In this document: piece by piece, positions 35,535 through 44,309 of the stretch | Numbering within the stretch: position 1 is the stretch's first letter | How the letters are laid out: every line of letters begins with the position of its first letter | Assembly (NCBI RefSeq): GCF_003725545.1 | Contig: NZ_RJLN01000003.1 | Span: 1-64,000 of the forward strand | Source: Micromonospora solifontis | GTDB lineage: Bacteria > Actinomycetota > Actinomycetes > Mycobacteriales > Micromonosporaceae | Direction of reading: 5' to 3' | DNA length: 64,000 nucleotides | Translations under genes and position numbers: made by a program | The notes under the pieces: model-generated | What the model was told of the DNA's origin: nothing | The model's database searches: none | The model's input: only the letters and a program-made list of their open reading frames with translations

Positions 35535-36362
35535 ATGTCCAACTTCACCGCCGCGGACGTCAAGAAGCTCCGCGACCTCACCGGCGCCGGCATGATGGAC
35601 TCCAAGAAGGCGCTGACCGAGGCCGAGGGCGACTTCGACAAGGCCATCGAGATCCTGCGCGTCAAGGGCGCCAAGGACGTCGGCAAGCGGGCCGGCCGCA
35701 CCGCCGCGAACGGTCTGATCGCGCACTCCGGCACGTCGCTGCTGGAGCTCAACTGCGAGACCGACTTCGTCGCCAAGAACGACGCCTTCATCGCCCTGGC
35801 CCAGCAGCTGGTCGAGCACGGCGAGAACAGCGGCGCGACCAACGCCGAGGAGCTTCTCGCCAGCACCCTCGACGGCAAGCCGGTGGCCGACCTGATCCAG
35901 GAGCAGTCCGCCAAGATCGGCGAGAAGCTGGTGCTCAACCGCTTCGCCAAGCTGGACGGCACCACCGCGGTCTACCTGCACCGCAAGAGCCAGGACCTGC
36001 CGCCGGCCGTCGGCGTGCTGGTGCAGTACGCCGGCAAGACCGACGAGGCCGCCGACGCCGACGCCCGTGGCGTGGCCATGCAGATCGCCGCCATGCGGCC
36101 GAAGTACCTGACCCGCGACGAGGTTCCGGCCGACGTCGTCGAGTCGGAGCGGCGCATCGCCGAGCAGACCGCCCGCGAGGAGAACAAGCCCGAGGCGGCG
36201 CTGCCGAAGATCGTCGAGGGCCGGGTCAACGCCTTCTTCAAGGACTACGTCCTGGTCGAGCAGTCCTCGGTCGCCGACAACAAGAAGACGGTGAAGCAGG
36301 TGCTGGCCGAGGCCGGCATCGAGGTGACCCGCTTCCTGCGGTTCGAGGTCGGCCAGGCCTGA
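35535..36362 (+). CDS. tsf: translation elongation factor Ts
   Basis: A 275-residue EF-Ts, which exchanges GDP for GTP on EF-Tu. It starts with the UBA-like module ([20 protein letters not shown], about 10-29) carrying the conserved TGAGMMDCK-like block; the core has [11 protein letters not shown] (about 75-85). The C-terminal part ends [16 protein letters not shown] sequence ([13 protein letters not shown]). GAGAGAG lies a few bases upstream of the ATG. About 135 bases separate it from rpsB, and it ends before two hairpins. Confidence 0.96.
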   Translation: MSNFTAADVKKLRDLTGAGMMDSKKALTEAEGDFDKAIEILRVKGAKDVGKRAGRTAANGLIAHSGTSLLELNCETDFVAKNDAFIALAQQLVEHGENSGATNAEELLASTLDGKPVADLIQEQSAKIGEKLVLNRFAKLDGTTAVYLHRKSQDLPPAVGVLVQYAGKTDEAADADARGVAMQIAAMRPKYLTRDEVPADVVESERRIAEQTAREENKPEAALPKIVEGRVNAFFKDYVLVEQSSVADNKKTVKQVLAEAGIEVTRFLRFEVGQA

Positions 36363-36368
36363 GCCGCC

Positions 36369-36395
36369 GCCCCGGGCGCAGGACGCGCCCGGGGC
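36369..36395 (+). terminator. strong hairpin terminator after tsf
   Basis: Perfect 11-bp GC arms (GCCCCGGGCGC / GCGCCCGGGGC) around a 5-base loop, 6 bases past the tsf stop. No T-run follows, typical of actinobacteria. Confidence 0.7.
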
Positions 36396-36410
36396 AGGGA
36401 AGAACGTCGA

Positions 36411-36454
36411 CGAGGAGGCCGCCGGTGTACGTGACAGGCACCGCGGCCTCCTCG
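36411..36454. terminator. second hairpin between tsf and pyrH
   Basis: Perfect 12-bp arms (CGAGGAGGCCGC / GCGGCCTCCTCG) around a 20-base loop that has its own GGTG/CACC stem. It may be a back-up terminator or act in the pyrH leader; TAGGGT at 36460-36465 just after it is a candidate pyrH -10. Confidence 0.55.
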
Positions 36455-36527
36455 TCACATAGGGTCGGCAACGGCAGTTACGCGGTACGCGGCGCCCACG
36501 GGGTGCGCGACGGAAGGGGCGGGGCGG

Positions 36528-37295
36528 ATGACGCAGGTTGTGAGTGACCGGAGCCTGGCGGTGGATGACCCCACCGCCCCGCCGCCCGGTCGGGCCCGCC
36601 GGGTGGTGCTGAAGCTCTCCGGCGAGGTCTTCGGCGGCGGCGCGATCGGCGTCGACCCGGACGTCGTGCAGGCCATCGCCCGGCAGATCGCCACGGTGGT
36701 ACGCCGGGGCGTGCAGGTCTCCGTGGTGGTCGGCGGGGGCAACTTCTTCCGCGGCGCCGAGCTGCAGAAGCGCGGCATGGACCGGGCCCGGGCCGACTAC
36801 ATGGGCATGCTCGGCACGGTGATGAACTGCCTGGCCCTCCAGGACTTCCTGGAGAAGGAGGGCATCGAGACCCGGGTGCAGAGCGCGATCACCATGGCCC
36901 AGGTCGCCGAGCCGTACATCCCGCTGCGGGCGATCCGGCACCTGGAGAAGGGCCGCGTGGTCATCTTCGGCGCGGGCGCCGGCATGCCGTACTTCTCCAC
37001 CGACACCGTCGCCGCCCAGCGGGCGCTGGAGATCCGCGCCGACGTGGTGCTGATGAGCAAGAACGGGGTGGACGCGGTCTACACCGCCGACCCCCGGGTC
37101 GACCCGACGGCGAGCAAGCTCGACTCCATCACCTTCTCTGAAGTGCTGCGCCGCAACCTGCGGGTCGCCGACGCCGCGGCCTTCAGCCTCTGCATGGAGA
37201 ACGGCCTGCCGATGCTGGTCTTCGGCGCCCAGGGCGACGACACCATCGTCCGCGCCGTCGGCGGTGAGAAGATCGGCACGCTGATCACCGCCTGA
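36528..37295 (+). CDS. pyrH: UMP kinase
   Basis: A 255-residue amino-acid-kinase-fold enzyme that phosphorylates UMP to UDP in pyrimidine synthesis. It is hexameric and UTP-inhibited in other bacteria. Blocks: [14 protein letters not shown] (about 25-38), [11 protein letters not shown] (about 66-76), [14 protein letters not shown] (about 92-105) and [15 protein letters not shown] (about 174-188). The N-terminal 24 residues are a Pro-rich extension. GGAAGGGG lies upstream of the ATG. The place between tsf and frr is canonical. Confidence 0.96.
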   Translation: MTQVVSDRSLAVDDPTAPPPGRARRVVLKLSGEVFGGGAIGVDPDVVQAIARQIATVVRRGVQVSVVVGGGNFFRGAELQKRGMDRARADYMGMLGTVMNCLALQDFLEKEGIETRVQSAITMAQVAEPYIPLRAIRHLEKGRVVIFGAGAGMPYFSTDTVAAQRALEIRADVVLMSKNGVDAVYTADPRVDPTASKLDSITFSEVLRRNLRVADAAAFSLCMENGLPMLVFGAQGDDTIVRAVGGEKIGTLITA

Positions 37296-37380
37296 TCGGC
37301 CCCGTCCGAGCCGCAGCGGTCCTCCGGCCCAGCAGCACCAGCACAGCCACGACGAGCGACAGAAGGAGGCGAGGAGACCG

Positions 37381-37938
37381 GTGATCGACGACACCCTCCT
37401 CGAGGCAGAGGAGAAGATGGAGCGTGCCATCGAGCACGCCAAGGAGGAGTTCGGCGGGATCCGCACCGGTCGGGCCAACGCCGCGATGTTCTCCCGGATC
37501 GTCATCGACTACTACGGCAGCCCGACCCCGCTGCCCCAGATGGCGTCCATCGCGGTTCCCGAGCCGCGCATGGTGATCATCAAGCCGTACGACAACTCGC
37601 AGCTGGGCGCCATGGAGAAGGCGATCCGCGACTCCGACCTCGGCGTGAACCCGAACAACGAGGGCAACCAGCTGCGCATCCTGCTCCCGCAGATGACCGA
37701 GGAGCGGCGCCGCGAGATGATCAAGGTCGCCCGACACAAGGGCGAGGAGGCCAAGGTCGCCGTCCGCAACATCCGCCGCAAGGGCAAGGAAGAGCTGGAC
37801 CGGCTGGTCAAGGACGGCGAGGTCGGCGAGGACGAGGGCCGCCGCGCCGAGAAGGACCTGGACGACCTGACCCAGCGCTTCGTCGGCACCGTCGACGAGC
37901 TGGTCAAGCACAAGGAGAACGAGCTGCTCGAGGTCTGA
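37381..37938 (+). CDS. frr: ribosome recycling factor
   Basis: A 185-residue RRF of standard length, which with EF-G splits post-termination ribosomes. Blocks: [17 protein letters not shown] (about 24-40), [13 protein letters not shown] (about 45-57) and [19 protein letters not shown] (about 85-103). GTG start with AAGGAGGCGAGGAG upstream. It follows pyrH by 85 bases, in the rpsB-tsf-pyrH-frr-cdsA order conserved in bacteria. Confidence 0.97.
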   Translation: MIDDTLLEAEEKMERAIEHAKEEFGGIRTGRANAAMFSRIVIDYYGSPTPLPQMASIAVPEPRMVIIKPYDNSQLGAMEKAIRDSDLGVNPNNEGNQLRILLPQMTEERRREMIKVARHKGEEAKVAVRNIRRKGKEELDRLVKDGEVGEDEGRRAEKDLDDLTQRFVGTVDELVKHKENELLEV

Positions 37939-38158
37939 GCGGCCGGTTGTACCCGGCACGGCACCGGTGTGCCGCCGCCCCGTCCGGGCCGGCGGGCCCG
38001 GTGCCGTCGTCGATCCGGGGCCATCGTCCGCCGTGCCGGGTTCCCGGGTGCAGTAGGCTCGGCACGATTCCCGACCACCACCGGGTGAACGACGGGAATC
38101 AGCCGGCCGGCGGGTCGGTCAACCAGAGCAGTCGCGCCTGTAGGGGATGGTCTTGGTC

Positions 38159-38186
38159 TTGCGTCTCGTGGTGGCACTCGTACCGT
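38159..38186 (+). promoter_or_regulatory. candidate promoter of cdsA
   Basis: TTGCGT at 38159-38164 and TACCGT at 38181-38186 are 16 bases apart; transcription would begin almost at the GTG/ATG start pair. Confidence 0.5.
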
Positions 38187-38199
38187 TTCCCGGTGCGTG

Positions 38200-39684
38200 A
38201 TGTCCCACCCCGAACCCTACGGCACCACCGAGCCGCGCGGCTGGGACCGTCCCGAGCGCCCGCTGCCCTGGCCGGAGACCGACATCGAGCCCGGGCCCTG
38301 GCAGCGGTCGGGCGGCGCTGAGGCGTACGCCGGACCGTACGGCCGTCCCCAGCCCACCGCCGACCCGTACGGGCGGCCCGGTGACGGGTACGCCGGGCCG
38401 CGTGACCGCGGCCCGTACGACGAATTTCCGGCCTCCGGGCGGCGGGACGACGCGCGGAGCCGGGAGCGCGGCCCCCGGGACGCGGACCGGGCCTACGCCG
38501 GCCACCGCGGGCCGCGCGACCGGGGCTACGACCCGGGCCACGACGACCCCCGCGACCGGGGCTACGACCCGGGGCCGCGCGAGCGCGACCTCGACCCCGG
38601 CTACGCCGTCGACCGGCGCGACCGGGGCTACGGCCCGGGTCCGCACGACCGGGGTCACGAGGACTCCCGCGACCTCGGCCACCGGCTCGATCCGCGCGGC
38701 GGGGACGACGAGTACCCGACGGCGCAGATCGCACCGGTCCGGGACGAACCGACCGCCCAACTCGCGGCGGTCCCCGGCGAGCCCGACCCGGAGCCGCCGG
38801 CCGGGCGCCGGACGCGGGGCCGGCGGCGGGCCAGCGCGGACCGGCCGCCGACCGTCCAGGCGGCGTCGGGGCGGGCCGGCCGCAACCTGCCGGCCGCGAT
38901 CGGCGTCGGGCTGGCTCTCGGCGCGGCGATCGTCGTACCGCTCTTCTTCTACCTGCCGGCGTTCCTGGCCGTGATCGCCGCCGCGGTGGCGATCGGGGTC
39001 TGGGAGATGGCCCGCGCGGTCCGCCGCAGCGGCGCCCACCCGCCGCTGGTGCCGCTGATCGCCGGCGGCGTGATCACCGTCGGCCTGGGCTGGTTCGCCG
39101 GTCCGGACGCGCTGAGTCTCGGCCTGCTGGTCACGGTGCTCGGCACGATGATCTGGCGGCTCGGCGACGGCCCCGGCAACTACCAGCGCGACCTGACCGC
39201 GGCCACCCTGATCGCGGTCTACGTGCCCTTCCTCGGCGGCTTCGCGGCGATGCTGGCCGCCGCGCCCGGCGACGGGCACCTGCGGGTGCTGGTCACCCTG
39301 GTCGCCGTGGTGCTCTCCGACACCGGCGGGTACGCGGCCGGCGTCGCCTTCGGCAAGCACCCGATGGCCCCCACGATCAGCCCGAAGAAGTCCTGGGAGG
39401 GCTTCGCCGGGTCGGTGACCGCGGCCGCCGCCGGCAGCGCCCTGCTGCTCTGGCTGCTGCTCGACGTGGTCCCCTGGTGGGGCGCGCTGTTCGGTGTCGC
39501 GATCTCCTGCGCGGCCGTCCTCGGTGATCTCGCCGAGTCGATGATCAAGCGGGACCTCGGGGTGAAGGACATGAGCAACCTGCTCCCCGGGCACGGTGGC
39601 CTGATGGACCGGCTCGACTCGATCCTGTTCGCGGTGCCGACCGCGTACCTGCTGCTCGCGGTCTTCGTCCCGTCGGCGGGCTGA
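38200..39684 (+). CDS. cdsA: phosphatidate cytidylyltransferase with long disordered N-terminus
   Basis: A 494-residue CDP-diacylglycerol synthase, which makes the precursor of membrane phospholipids. The C-terminal half (from about 225) has eight or so membrane helices and the CDS signature [20 protein letters not shown] then GLMDRLDS. The first 220 residues are unusual: Arg/Asp/Gly/Tyr/Pro-rich with DRGYDPG-type repeats, predicted disordered, and not needed for catalysis. ATG at 38200 is used, though the GTG at 38197 directly before it is an alternative. Position downstream of frr is canonical. Confidence 0.92.
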   Translation: MSHPEPYGTTEPRGWDRPERPLPWPETDIEPGPWQRSGGAEAYAGPYGRPQPTADPYGRPGDGYAGPRDRGPYDEFPASGRRDDARSRERGPRDADRAYAGHRGPRDRGYDPGHDDPRDRGYDPGPRERDLDPGYAVDRRDRGYGPGPHDRGHEDSRDLGHRLDPRGGDDEYPTAQIAPVRDEPTAQLAAVPGEPDPEPPAGRRTRGRRRASADRPPTVQAASGRAGRNLPAAIGVGLALGAAIVVPLFFYLPAFLAVIAAAVAIGVWEMARAVRRSGAHPPLVPLIAGGVITVGLGWFAGPDALSLGLLVTVLGTMIWRLGDGPGNYQRDLTAATLIAVYVPFLGGFAAMLAAAPGDGHLRVLVTLVAVVLSDTGGYAAGVAFGKHPMAPTISPKKSWEGFAGSVTAAAAGSALLLWLLLDVVPWWGALFGVAISCAAVLGDLAESMIKRDLGVKDMSNLLPGHGGLMDRLDSILFAVPTAYLLLAVFVPSAG

Positions 39685-39788
39685 GGGATGAATCACCTGC
39701 GCGGGCGCGCATCCGCCGGCCGGTCGGGGCCGATTCGGCACCTACGGACGGGTGCGTCCCGCTCCGGGCGTGTCAGACTGGACGCGCC

Positions 39789-40934
39789 ATGACGAGCCTC
39801 CCCGTGATCCCCGTGGACCCCGACGCCCGCGGCCGCCGACCCGCGATGCCGCCCCGCCACCTCGCCGACCTGGACCTGCCGGGCCGGCAGGCGCTCGTCA
39901 CCGAGCTGGGCGAGCCGGCGTTCCGCGCCAAGCAGGTCTCCAACCACTACTTCGGTCGGCTGGTGCGCGATCCGGGGCGGATGACCGACCTGCCGGCGGC
40001 CACCCGGGAGCGGCTGGCCGGTTCGCTGCTGCCCACGCTGCTCACCCCGGTACGCGAGCTGGCCTGCGACGACGGCGCCACCCGCAAGGCGCTCTGGCGG
40101 CTGCACGACGGCTCGCTGGTGGAGAGCGTGCTGATGGGCTACCCGGACCGGGTCACCGTCTGCATCTCCAGCCAGGCCGGCTGCGGCATGGCCTGTCCGT
40201 TCTGCGCCACCGGCCAGGCCGGGCTGACCCGCAACCTCTCCACCGCGGAGATCGTCGACCAGGCCGTCTATCTCGCCGGGGTGGCCGCCTCGGGCGCGGT
40301 GGCCGGCTCGCCGTCGCGCCTGTCGCACGTCGTCTTCATGGGCATGGGCGAGCCGCTGGCCAACTACTCCCGGGTGGTGGCGGCGATCCGCCGGTTGGTC
40401 GCGCCGGCCCCGGAGGGGCTGGGCCTGTCGCAACGGCACATCACCGTTTCCACGGTCGGCCTGGTGCCGGCCATCCGCCGACTGGCCAGCGAAGACCTCT
40501 CGGTGACCCTTGCGTTGTCGCTGCACGCCCCCGATGATGGGCTGCGCGACGAACTCGTCCCGGTCAACCAGCGCTGGAAGGTGTCCGAGGTGCTGGACGC
40601 GGCATGGGACTACGCGGACTCGACGGGCCGTCGCGTGTCGATCGAGTACGCGATGATCAAGGACGTGAACGACCAGCCGTGGAGAGCCGATCTGCTCGGG
40701 CGGCTGCTGGCCGGCAAGCTGGCCCACGTGAACCTCATCCCGCTCAATCCGACTCCGGGCAGCCGCTGGGACGCCAGCCCGAAGCCGGTCGAGCGGGAGT
40801 TCGTCCGGCGGTTGCGCGACGCCGGGGTGTCGACCACGGTGCGGGACACCCGGGGGCGCGAGATCGACGGCGCGTGTGGGCAGCTGGCCGCCGCCGAGGA
40901 CAGGGACATCGACCCGCGCACCGCGACGGCGTAG
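39789..40934 (+). CDS. rlmN: dual-specificity RNA methyltransferase RlmN
   Basis: A 381-residue radical-SAM enzyme that methylates C2 of A2503 in 23S rRNA and A37 in some tRNAs. The 4Fe-4S cysteines are Cys132, Cys136 and Cys139 (CGMACPFC). Other blocks are GMGEPLANY (GGEP-like), SLHAPDD and [12 protein letters not shown]. The resolving and acceptor cysteines lie at the C-terminus (GACGQL) and elsewhere. The gene appears leaderless: CAGACT at about 39774 precedes the ATG. It sits between cdsA and a DivIVA-domain gene. Confidence 0.95.
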   Translation: MTSLPVIPVDPDARGRRPAMPPRHLADLDLPGRQALVTELGEPAFRAKQVSNHYFGRLVRDPGRMTDLPAATRERLAGSLLPTLLTPVRELACDDGATRKALWRLHDGSLVESVLMGYPDRVTVCISSQAGCGMACPFCATGQAGLTRNLSTAEIVDQAVYLAGVAASGAVAGSPSRLSHVVFMGMGEPLANYSRVVAAIRRLVAPAPEGLGLSQRHITVSTVGLVPAIRRLASEDLSVTLALSLHAPDDGLRDELVPVNQRWKVSEVLDAAWDYADSTGRRVSIEYAMIKDVNDQPWRADLLGRLLAGKLAHVNLIPLNPTPGSRWDASPKPVEREFVRRLRDAGVSTTVRDTRGREIDGACGQLAAAEDRDIDPRTATA

Positions 40935-40956
40935 CGGTACGAGACCAGGAGACATA

Positions 40957-42141
40957 GTGGCGAGTCAGGGTCAGCGTTTCCGGCGTAAGGCGCTCCGCCG
41001 GGGATACAAGGTCGACGAGGTCGACGCCTTCCTGGACCGCGTCGAGGCGACACTCGCCGGTCAGCCGGTCGGCGCGCCCGTGGCCTCCCAGGAGGTCCAC
41101 GACGTCGTCTTCCGGGTCCGGTTCAACGGCTACGACGAGTGGCAGGTCGACCTGCACCTCGACCGGGTCGAGCGGCAGCTGGCCGAGCTCGAGGAGCGCG
41201 GCGGCCCGGCTGGCGGGCGCGGCGGTGACCCGCGCATGGCGGACCGGATGGGCCCGCCGATGCGCGACGACCGCGGGCTCTCGCCCGTGCCGCAGCCCCC
41301 GATGCCGCCGCGGCAGATGCCCGCGCAGGCCGGCCCGCCCGCGGACCGCTACGGGAACCGTTACGACGAGCCCACCGGCGCCTTCGCCGCGGGTGGGTAC
41401 GAGGGCCGCCGGGTGAACTACGAGCCGCCGCGCGGCCCGGGCGGCCCCGGCCCGATGGGCCCGGGTGGCCCCGGCGCGATGGGCCCGGGTGGTCCGGGTG
41501 GTCCCGGCCCGATGGGCCACGGCGGCCCACCGTCGCGGGGCCTTCCGCCCGGCCCGGCCGGTTACGGCCAGGACGATCGCCCGGCCGGTTACGGCCAGGA
41601 CGATCGCCCGGGTGGCTACGGCCCGGACGAACGGTTCGACGGGTTCGAGGCCGGCCGGCGTGGCCGGACCGACATGACGGCCGAGATCCGGATGCCCGAG
41701 CGGGACCTGCGTGACCTGCGTCGTGGTCCGGCCGGCCCGCCGCCGCTGCCGCAGCAGGGCTTCGGTGGCGGCCCCGACCAGGGCTACGGTCCGGGCCCGG
41801 ACCAGGGCTACGGCCCCGGTCCCGGCATGCCCGGCCCGCCGCCGATGGCCGGCCCGCCGATGGTGGGTCCGCCGATGGCCGGCCCGCCCGGCAGCGACCT
41901 CTACCGGGTCGACCAGATCCGCCGCAGCTTCCAGGTGCGCCGCTTCGGCAGCGGGTACGACCCCGACCAGGTCGACCGGTTCTTCGAGACCCTGCTCGGC
42001 GGGATGCAGGGCCGCAACCCGATGCCGGTGAACCCGAACGACCTGGACACGCTGCGCTTCGGCCTGGTGCCCGGCGGCTACTTCGAGGCCGAGGTCGACG
42101 CCGCGCTCAAGGACGTGCAGGACATCCTCCTGGGTCGCTGA
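40957..42141 (+). CDS. DivIVA-domain protein with two terminal DivIVA modules
   Basis: A 394-residue protein. A DivIVA-type module at the N-terminus (RRKALRRGYKVDEVDAFLDR, about 10-29) and a second near the C-terminus (SFQVRRFGSGYDPDQVDRFF, about 325-344) flank a long Gly/Pro/Met-rich disordered middle with repeats (GPGGPGPMG, AGYGQDDRP, PDQGYGPG). DivIVA modules bind curved membrane and organise polar growth in actinobacteria. It is not the standard Wag31, which has one module plus coiled coil. GTG start with AGGAG upstream. It is followed by a strong terminator. Confidence 0.82.
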   Translation: MASQGQRFRRKALRRGYKVDEVDAFLDRVEATLAGQPVGAPVASQEVHDVVFRVRFNGYDEWQVDLHLDRVERQLAELEERGGPAGGRGGDPRMADRMGPPMRDDRGLSPVPQPPMPPRQMPAQAGPPADRYGNRYDEPTGAFAAGGYEGRRVNYEPPRGPGGPGPMGPGGPGAMGPGGPGGPGPMGHGGPPSRGLPPGPAGYGQDDRPAGYGQDDRPGGYGPDERFDGFEAGRRGRTDMTAEIRMPERDLRDLRRGPAGPPPLPQQGFGGGPDQGYGPGPDQGYGPGPGMPGPPPMAGPPMVGPPMAGPPGSDLYRVDQIRRSFQVRRFGSGYDPDQVDRFFETLLGGMQGRNPMPVNPNDLDTLRFGLVPGGYFEAEVDAALKDVQDILLGR

Positions 42142-42158
42142 CCGACCGGGAACGACGA

Positions 42159-42192
42159 CGAGGGCCCGCCCCCGGCCGGGGGCGGGCCCTCG
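42159..42192. terminator. very strong hairpin terminator
   Basis: Perfect 15-bp arms (CGAGGGCCCGCCCCC and complement) around a 4-base loop, 17 bases after the DivIVA-protein stop. It lies between convergent genes, so it may serve both. Confidence 0.85.
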
Positions 42193-42219
42193 CACGTGGC
42201 GGTCGAGCGCGATCGAAGG

Positions 42220-42444
42220 TCAGGACCGCAGGCCGTTGCGCCGCAGCACGCTGTCGCCGATCACGATGGCCAGCAGCAGCGCGGCGAGCCCGATCAGCCA
42301 GATGTCCTCGACCTTGCCCTCGTGGTTGCCGCAGAACGCCATGATCACCAACACCACCGCCGACAGCACCGCACCGATCCGTCCGGACTTGCGGTGTCCG
42401 GGCTTGTGCTGATCTGGCGCGGTTACCGGCTCGCTTCCTGCCAC
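42220..42444 (-). CDS. DUF2631 family small membrane protein
   Basis: A 74-residue protein of the actinobacterial DUF2631 family. The core runs SGRIGAVLSAVVLVIMAFCG, then NHEGKVEDIWLIGLAALLLA, then IVIGDSVLRRNGLRS: two short hydrophobic helices with a charged loop. Function is unknown. The GTG start is preceded by GGAAGG. In actinobacteria the gene is often found near dxr and rseP, as here (5 kb away). It is convergent with the DivIVA-domain gene. Confidence 0.85.
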   Translation of the reverse strand: MAGSEPVTAPDQHKPGHRKSGRIGAVLSAVVLVIMAFCGNHEGKVEDIWLIGLAALLLAIVIGDSVLRRNGLRS

Positions 42445-42716
42445 TGTCGGTCCTTCCCTCGCGATCGGATCTCCGGTTAGTCTGGCACGCCCCGCGGCGG
42501 CCCCGGTGCGGGGTCCGCCCTGATCGGGCCGTCGGGACGAGATCGGGCCGTCGGGACCAAGCGGGCCGTCGGGACGAGGCGGGTGCCGGGGCGCCGGGGC
42601 CGTTGGTCCCGTTCCCGGCCGGGCGGAAGGGCACTACCGGCGTCGCGGGACGCCGACCACACTGCCTCCGGTAGCGTCTTCACGTACGCCTGATTGTCTT
42701 TTTGAGGGGGACTGCG

Positions 42717-44309
42717 GTGCGAGTGACCGGTACGGGACATGCCAGCATGCGGATCGACACGGCCGCGGGCAGCATCCTGTGCGACCCGTGGGTCAATCCC
42801 GCCTACTTCGCCTCCTGGTTCCCCTTCCCGGACAATTCCCGCCTCGACTGGGCGAGCCTGGGCCAGGTCGACTACCTCTACGTGTCGCACCTGCACCGGG
42901 ACCACTTCGACGCGAAGCACCTGCGGGACTTCGTGTCCAAGGACGCCACCGTCCTGCTGCCCGAGTTCCCCACCTCGGAGATGGAGGACGAGCTGCGGGC
43001 GCTGGGCTTCACCAAGTTCCTCAAGGCGCCGAACGAGCAGGTCGTGGAGCTGCCCGGCGGGCTGAAGATCATGATCCAGGCGCTCACCAGCCCCACCGAC
43101 GGGCCGATCGGCGACTCCTCGCTCTGGGTGGAGTACGACGGGGTCCGGCTGCTCAACCAGAACGACGCCCGCCCGACCGACCTGAGCGTCTTCGCCGAGC
43201 TGGGCCACGTGCACGCGCACATGCTCCAGTTCTCCGGCGCGATCTGGTATCCGATGGTCTACGAGCTGCCGCAGGCGGCGAAGACCGCGTTCGGCAAGCA
43301 GAAGCGGGACCGGCAGTTCGACCGCACCTGGCGGTACATCGACGACCTGAAGGCGGACCACGTCTTCCCGATCGCCGGGCCGCCGTGCTTCCTCGACGAC
43401 GAGCTGTGGCAGTTCAACGACATCTTCGGCGACGAGGGCAACATCTTCCCCGACCAGTCGGTCTTCCTCGCCGAGTACGCGAAGGTCGGCGGCACCAACG
43501 GCATCGTGCTCCTGCCCGGCAGCGTCGCGGAGGTCACCACCGAGGGCACGACCACCACCCACCCGGTGCCGGTCGAGGAGTTCTTCGCGAACAAGGTCGC
43601 CCACCTGGAGGAGATGCGGGAGCGTAAGCGCCCGATCATCGAGGCCGAGAAGGCGTCCTGGCGGCACCCCGAGGTCGACGTGCTCGGCGAGATGAAGCGC
43701 CGGATCGAGCCGCTGCTCGACGAGTCGATCTACCTGGCCAAGGGGGTCGGCGGCCCGGTCCGCTTCGACCTGGTGGGGTACGACGGGGAGAGCGTCGAAT
43801 CCATCGTGGTCGACTTCCCGGGCAAGGAGGTCCGGCCGTACGCGGACGAGAAGGTCCGCTACCGGTTCCGCACCGAGCGGGCGCTGATCGAGCACCTGCT
43901 GCACATCGGCGAGGTGGACTGGGTCAACTCGCTCTTCCTGTCCTGCCGGTTCTCCGCGGCCCGGATCGGGCAGTACAACGAGTTCGTCTACGCCTTCTTC
44001 AAGTGCCTCTCCGAGGAGCGCCTCCAGTACGCCGAGGGCTGGTACGACGAGCACGAGCGGGCGGTCGACGCCGAGGACATCACGCTGGACGGCTGGGTGG
44101 TGCAGCGCCGCTGCCCGCACCTGAAGGCGGACCTGAGCCGGTTCGGCATCGTCGACGGCGACCAGCTCACCTGCCAGTTGCACGGCTGGAAGTTCGACCT
44201 GGCCAGCGGCCGCTGCCTGACCAGTGTCGGCCACAAGATCCGCGCCCACCGCGCGGACGCGGACAACCCGGCCCCCGCCGGAGAGGCGGTCAGCGGCCCA
44301 GGTCGCTGA
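42717..44309 (+). CDS. metallo-beta-lactamase / Rieske [2Fe-2S] fusion protein
   Basis: A 530-residue two-domain protein. The N-terminal metallo-beta-lactamase-type hydrolase has HLHRDH (residues 58-63), then NQNDARP; the C-terminal Rieske domain has Cys466-x-His468 and Cys486-x2-His489, the four 2Fe-2S ligands. The same two modules occur in CMP-N-acetylneuraminate hydroxylase, but in the opposite order, so an oxygenase-type reaction is a plausible inference, not shown. The GTG is preceded by GAGGGGG. The 3' end overlaps the convergent FAD-enzyme gene by 20 bases. Confidence 0.88.
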   Translation: MRVTGTGHASMRIDTAAGSILCDPWVNPAYFASWFPFPDNSRLDWASLGQVDYLYVSHLHRDHFDAKHLRDFVSKDATVLLPEFPTSEMEDELRALGFTKFLKAPNEQVVELPGGLKIMIQALTSPTDGPIGDSSLWVEYDGVRLLNQNDARPTDLSVFAELGHVHAHMLQFSGAIWYPMVYELPQAAKTAFGKQKRDRQFDRTWRYIDDLKADHVFPIAGPPCFLDDELWQFNDIFGDEGNIFPDQSVFLAEYAKVGGTNGIVLLPGSVAEVTTEGTTTTHPVPVEEFFANKVAHLEEMRERKRPIIEAEKASWRHPEVDVLGEMKRRIEPLLDESIYLAKGVGGPVRFDLVGYDGESVESIVVDFPGKEVRPYADEKVRYRFRTERALIEHLLHIGEVDWVNSLFLSCRFSAARIGQYNEFVYAFFKCLSEERLQYAEGWYDEHERAVDAEDITLDGWVVQRRCPHLKADLSRFGIVDGDQLTCQLHGWKFDLASGRCLTSVGHKIRAHRADADNPAPAGEAVSGPGR

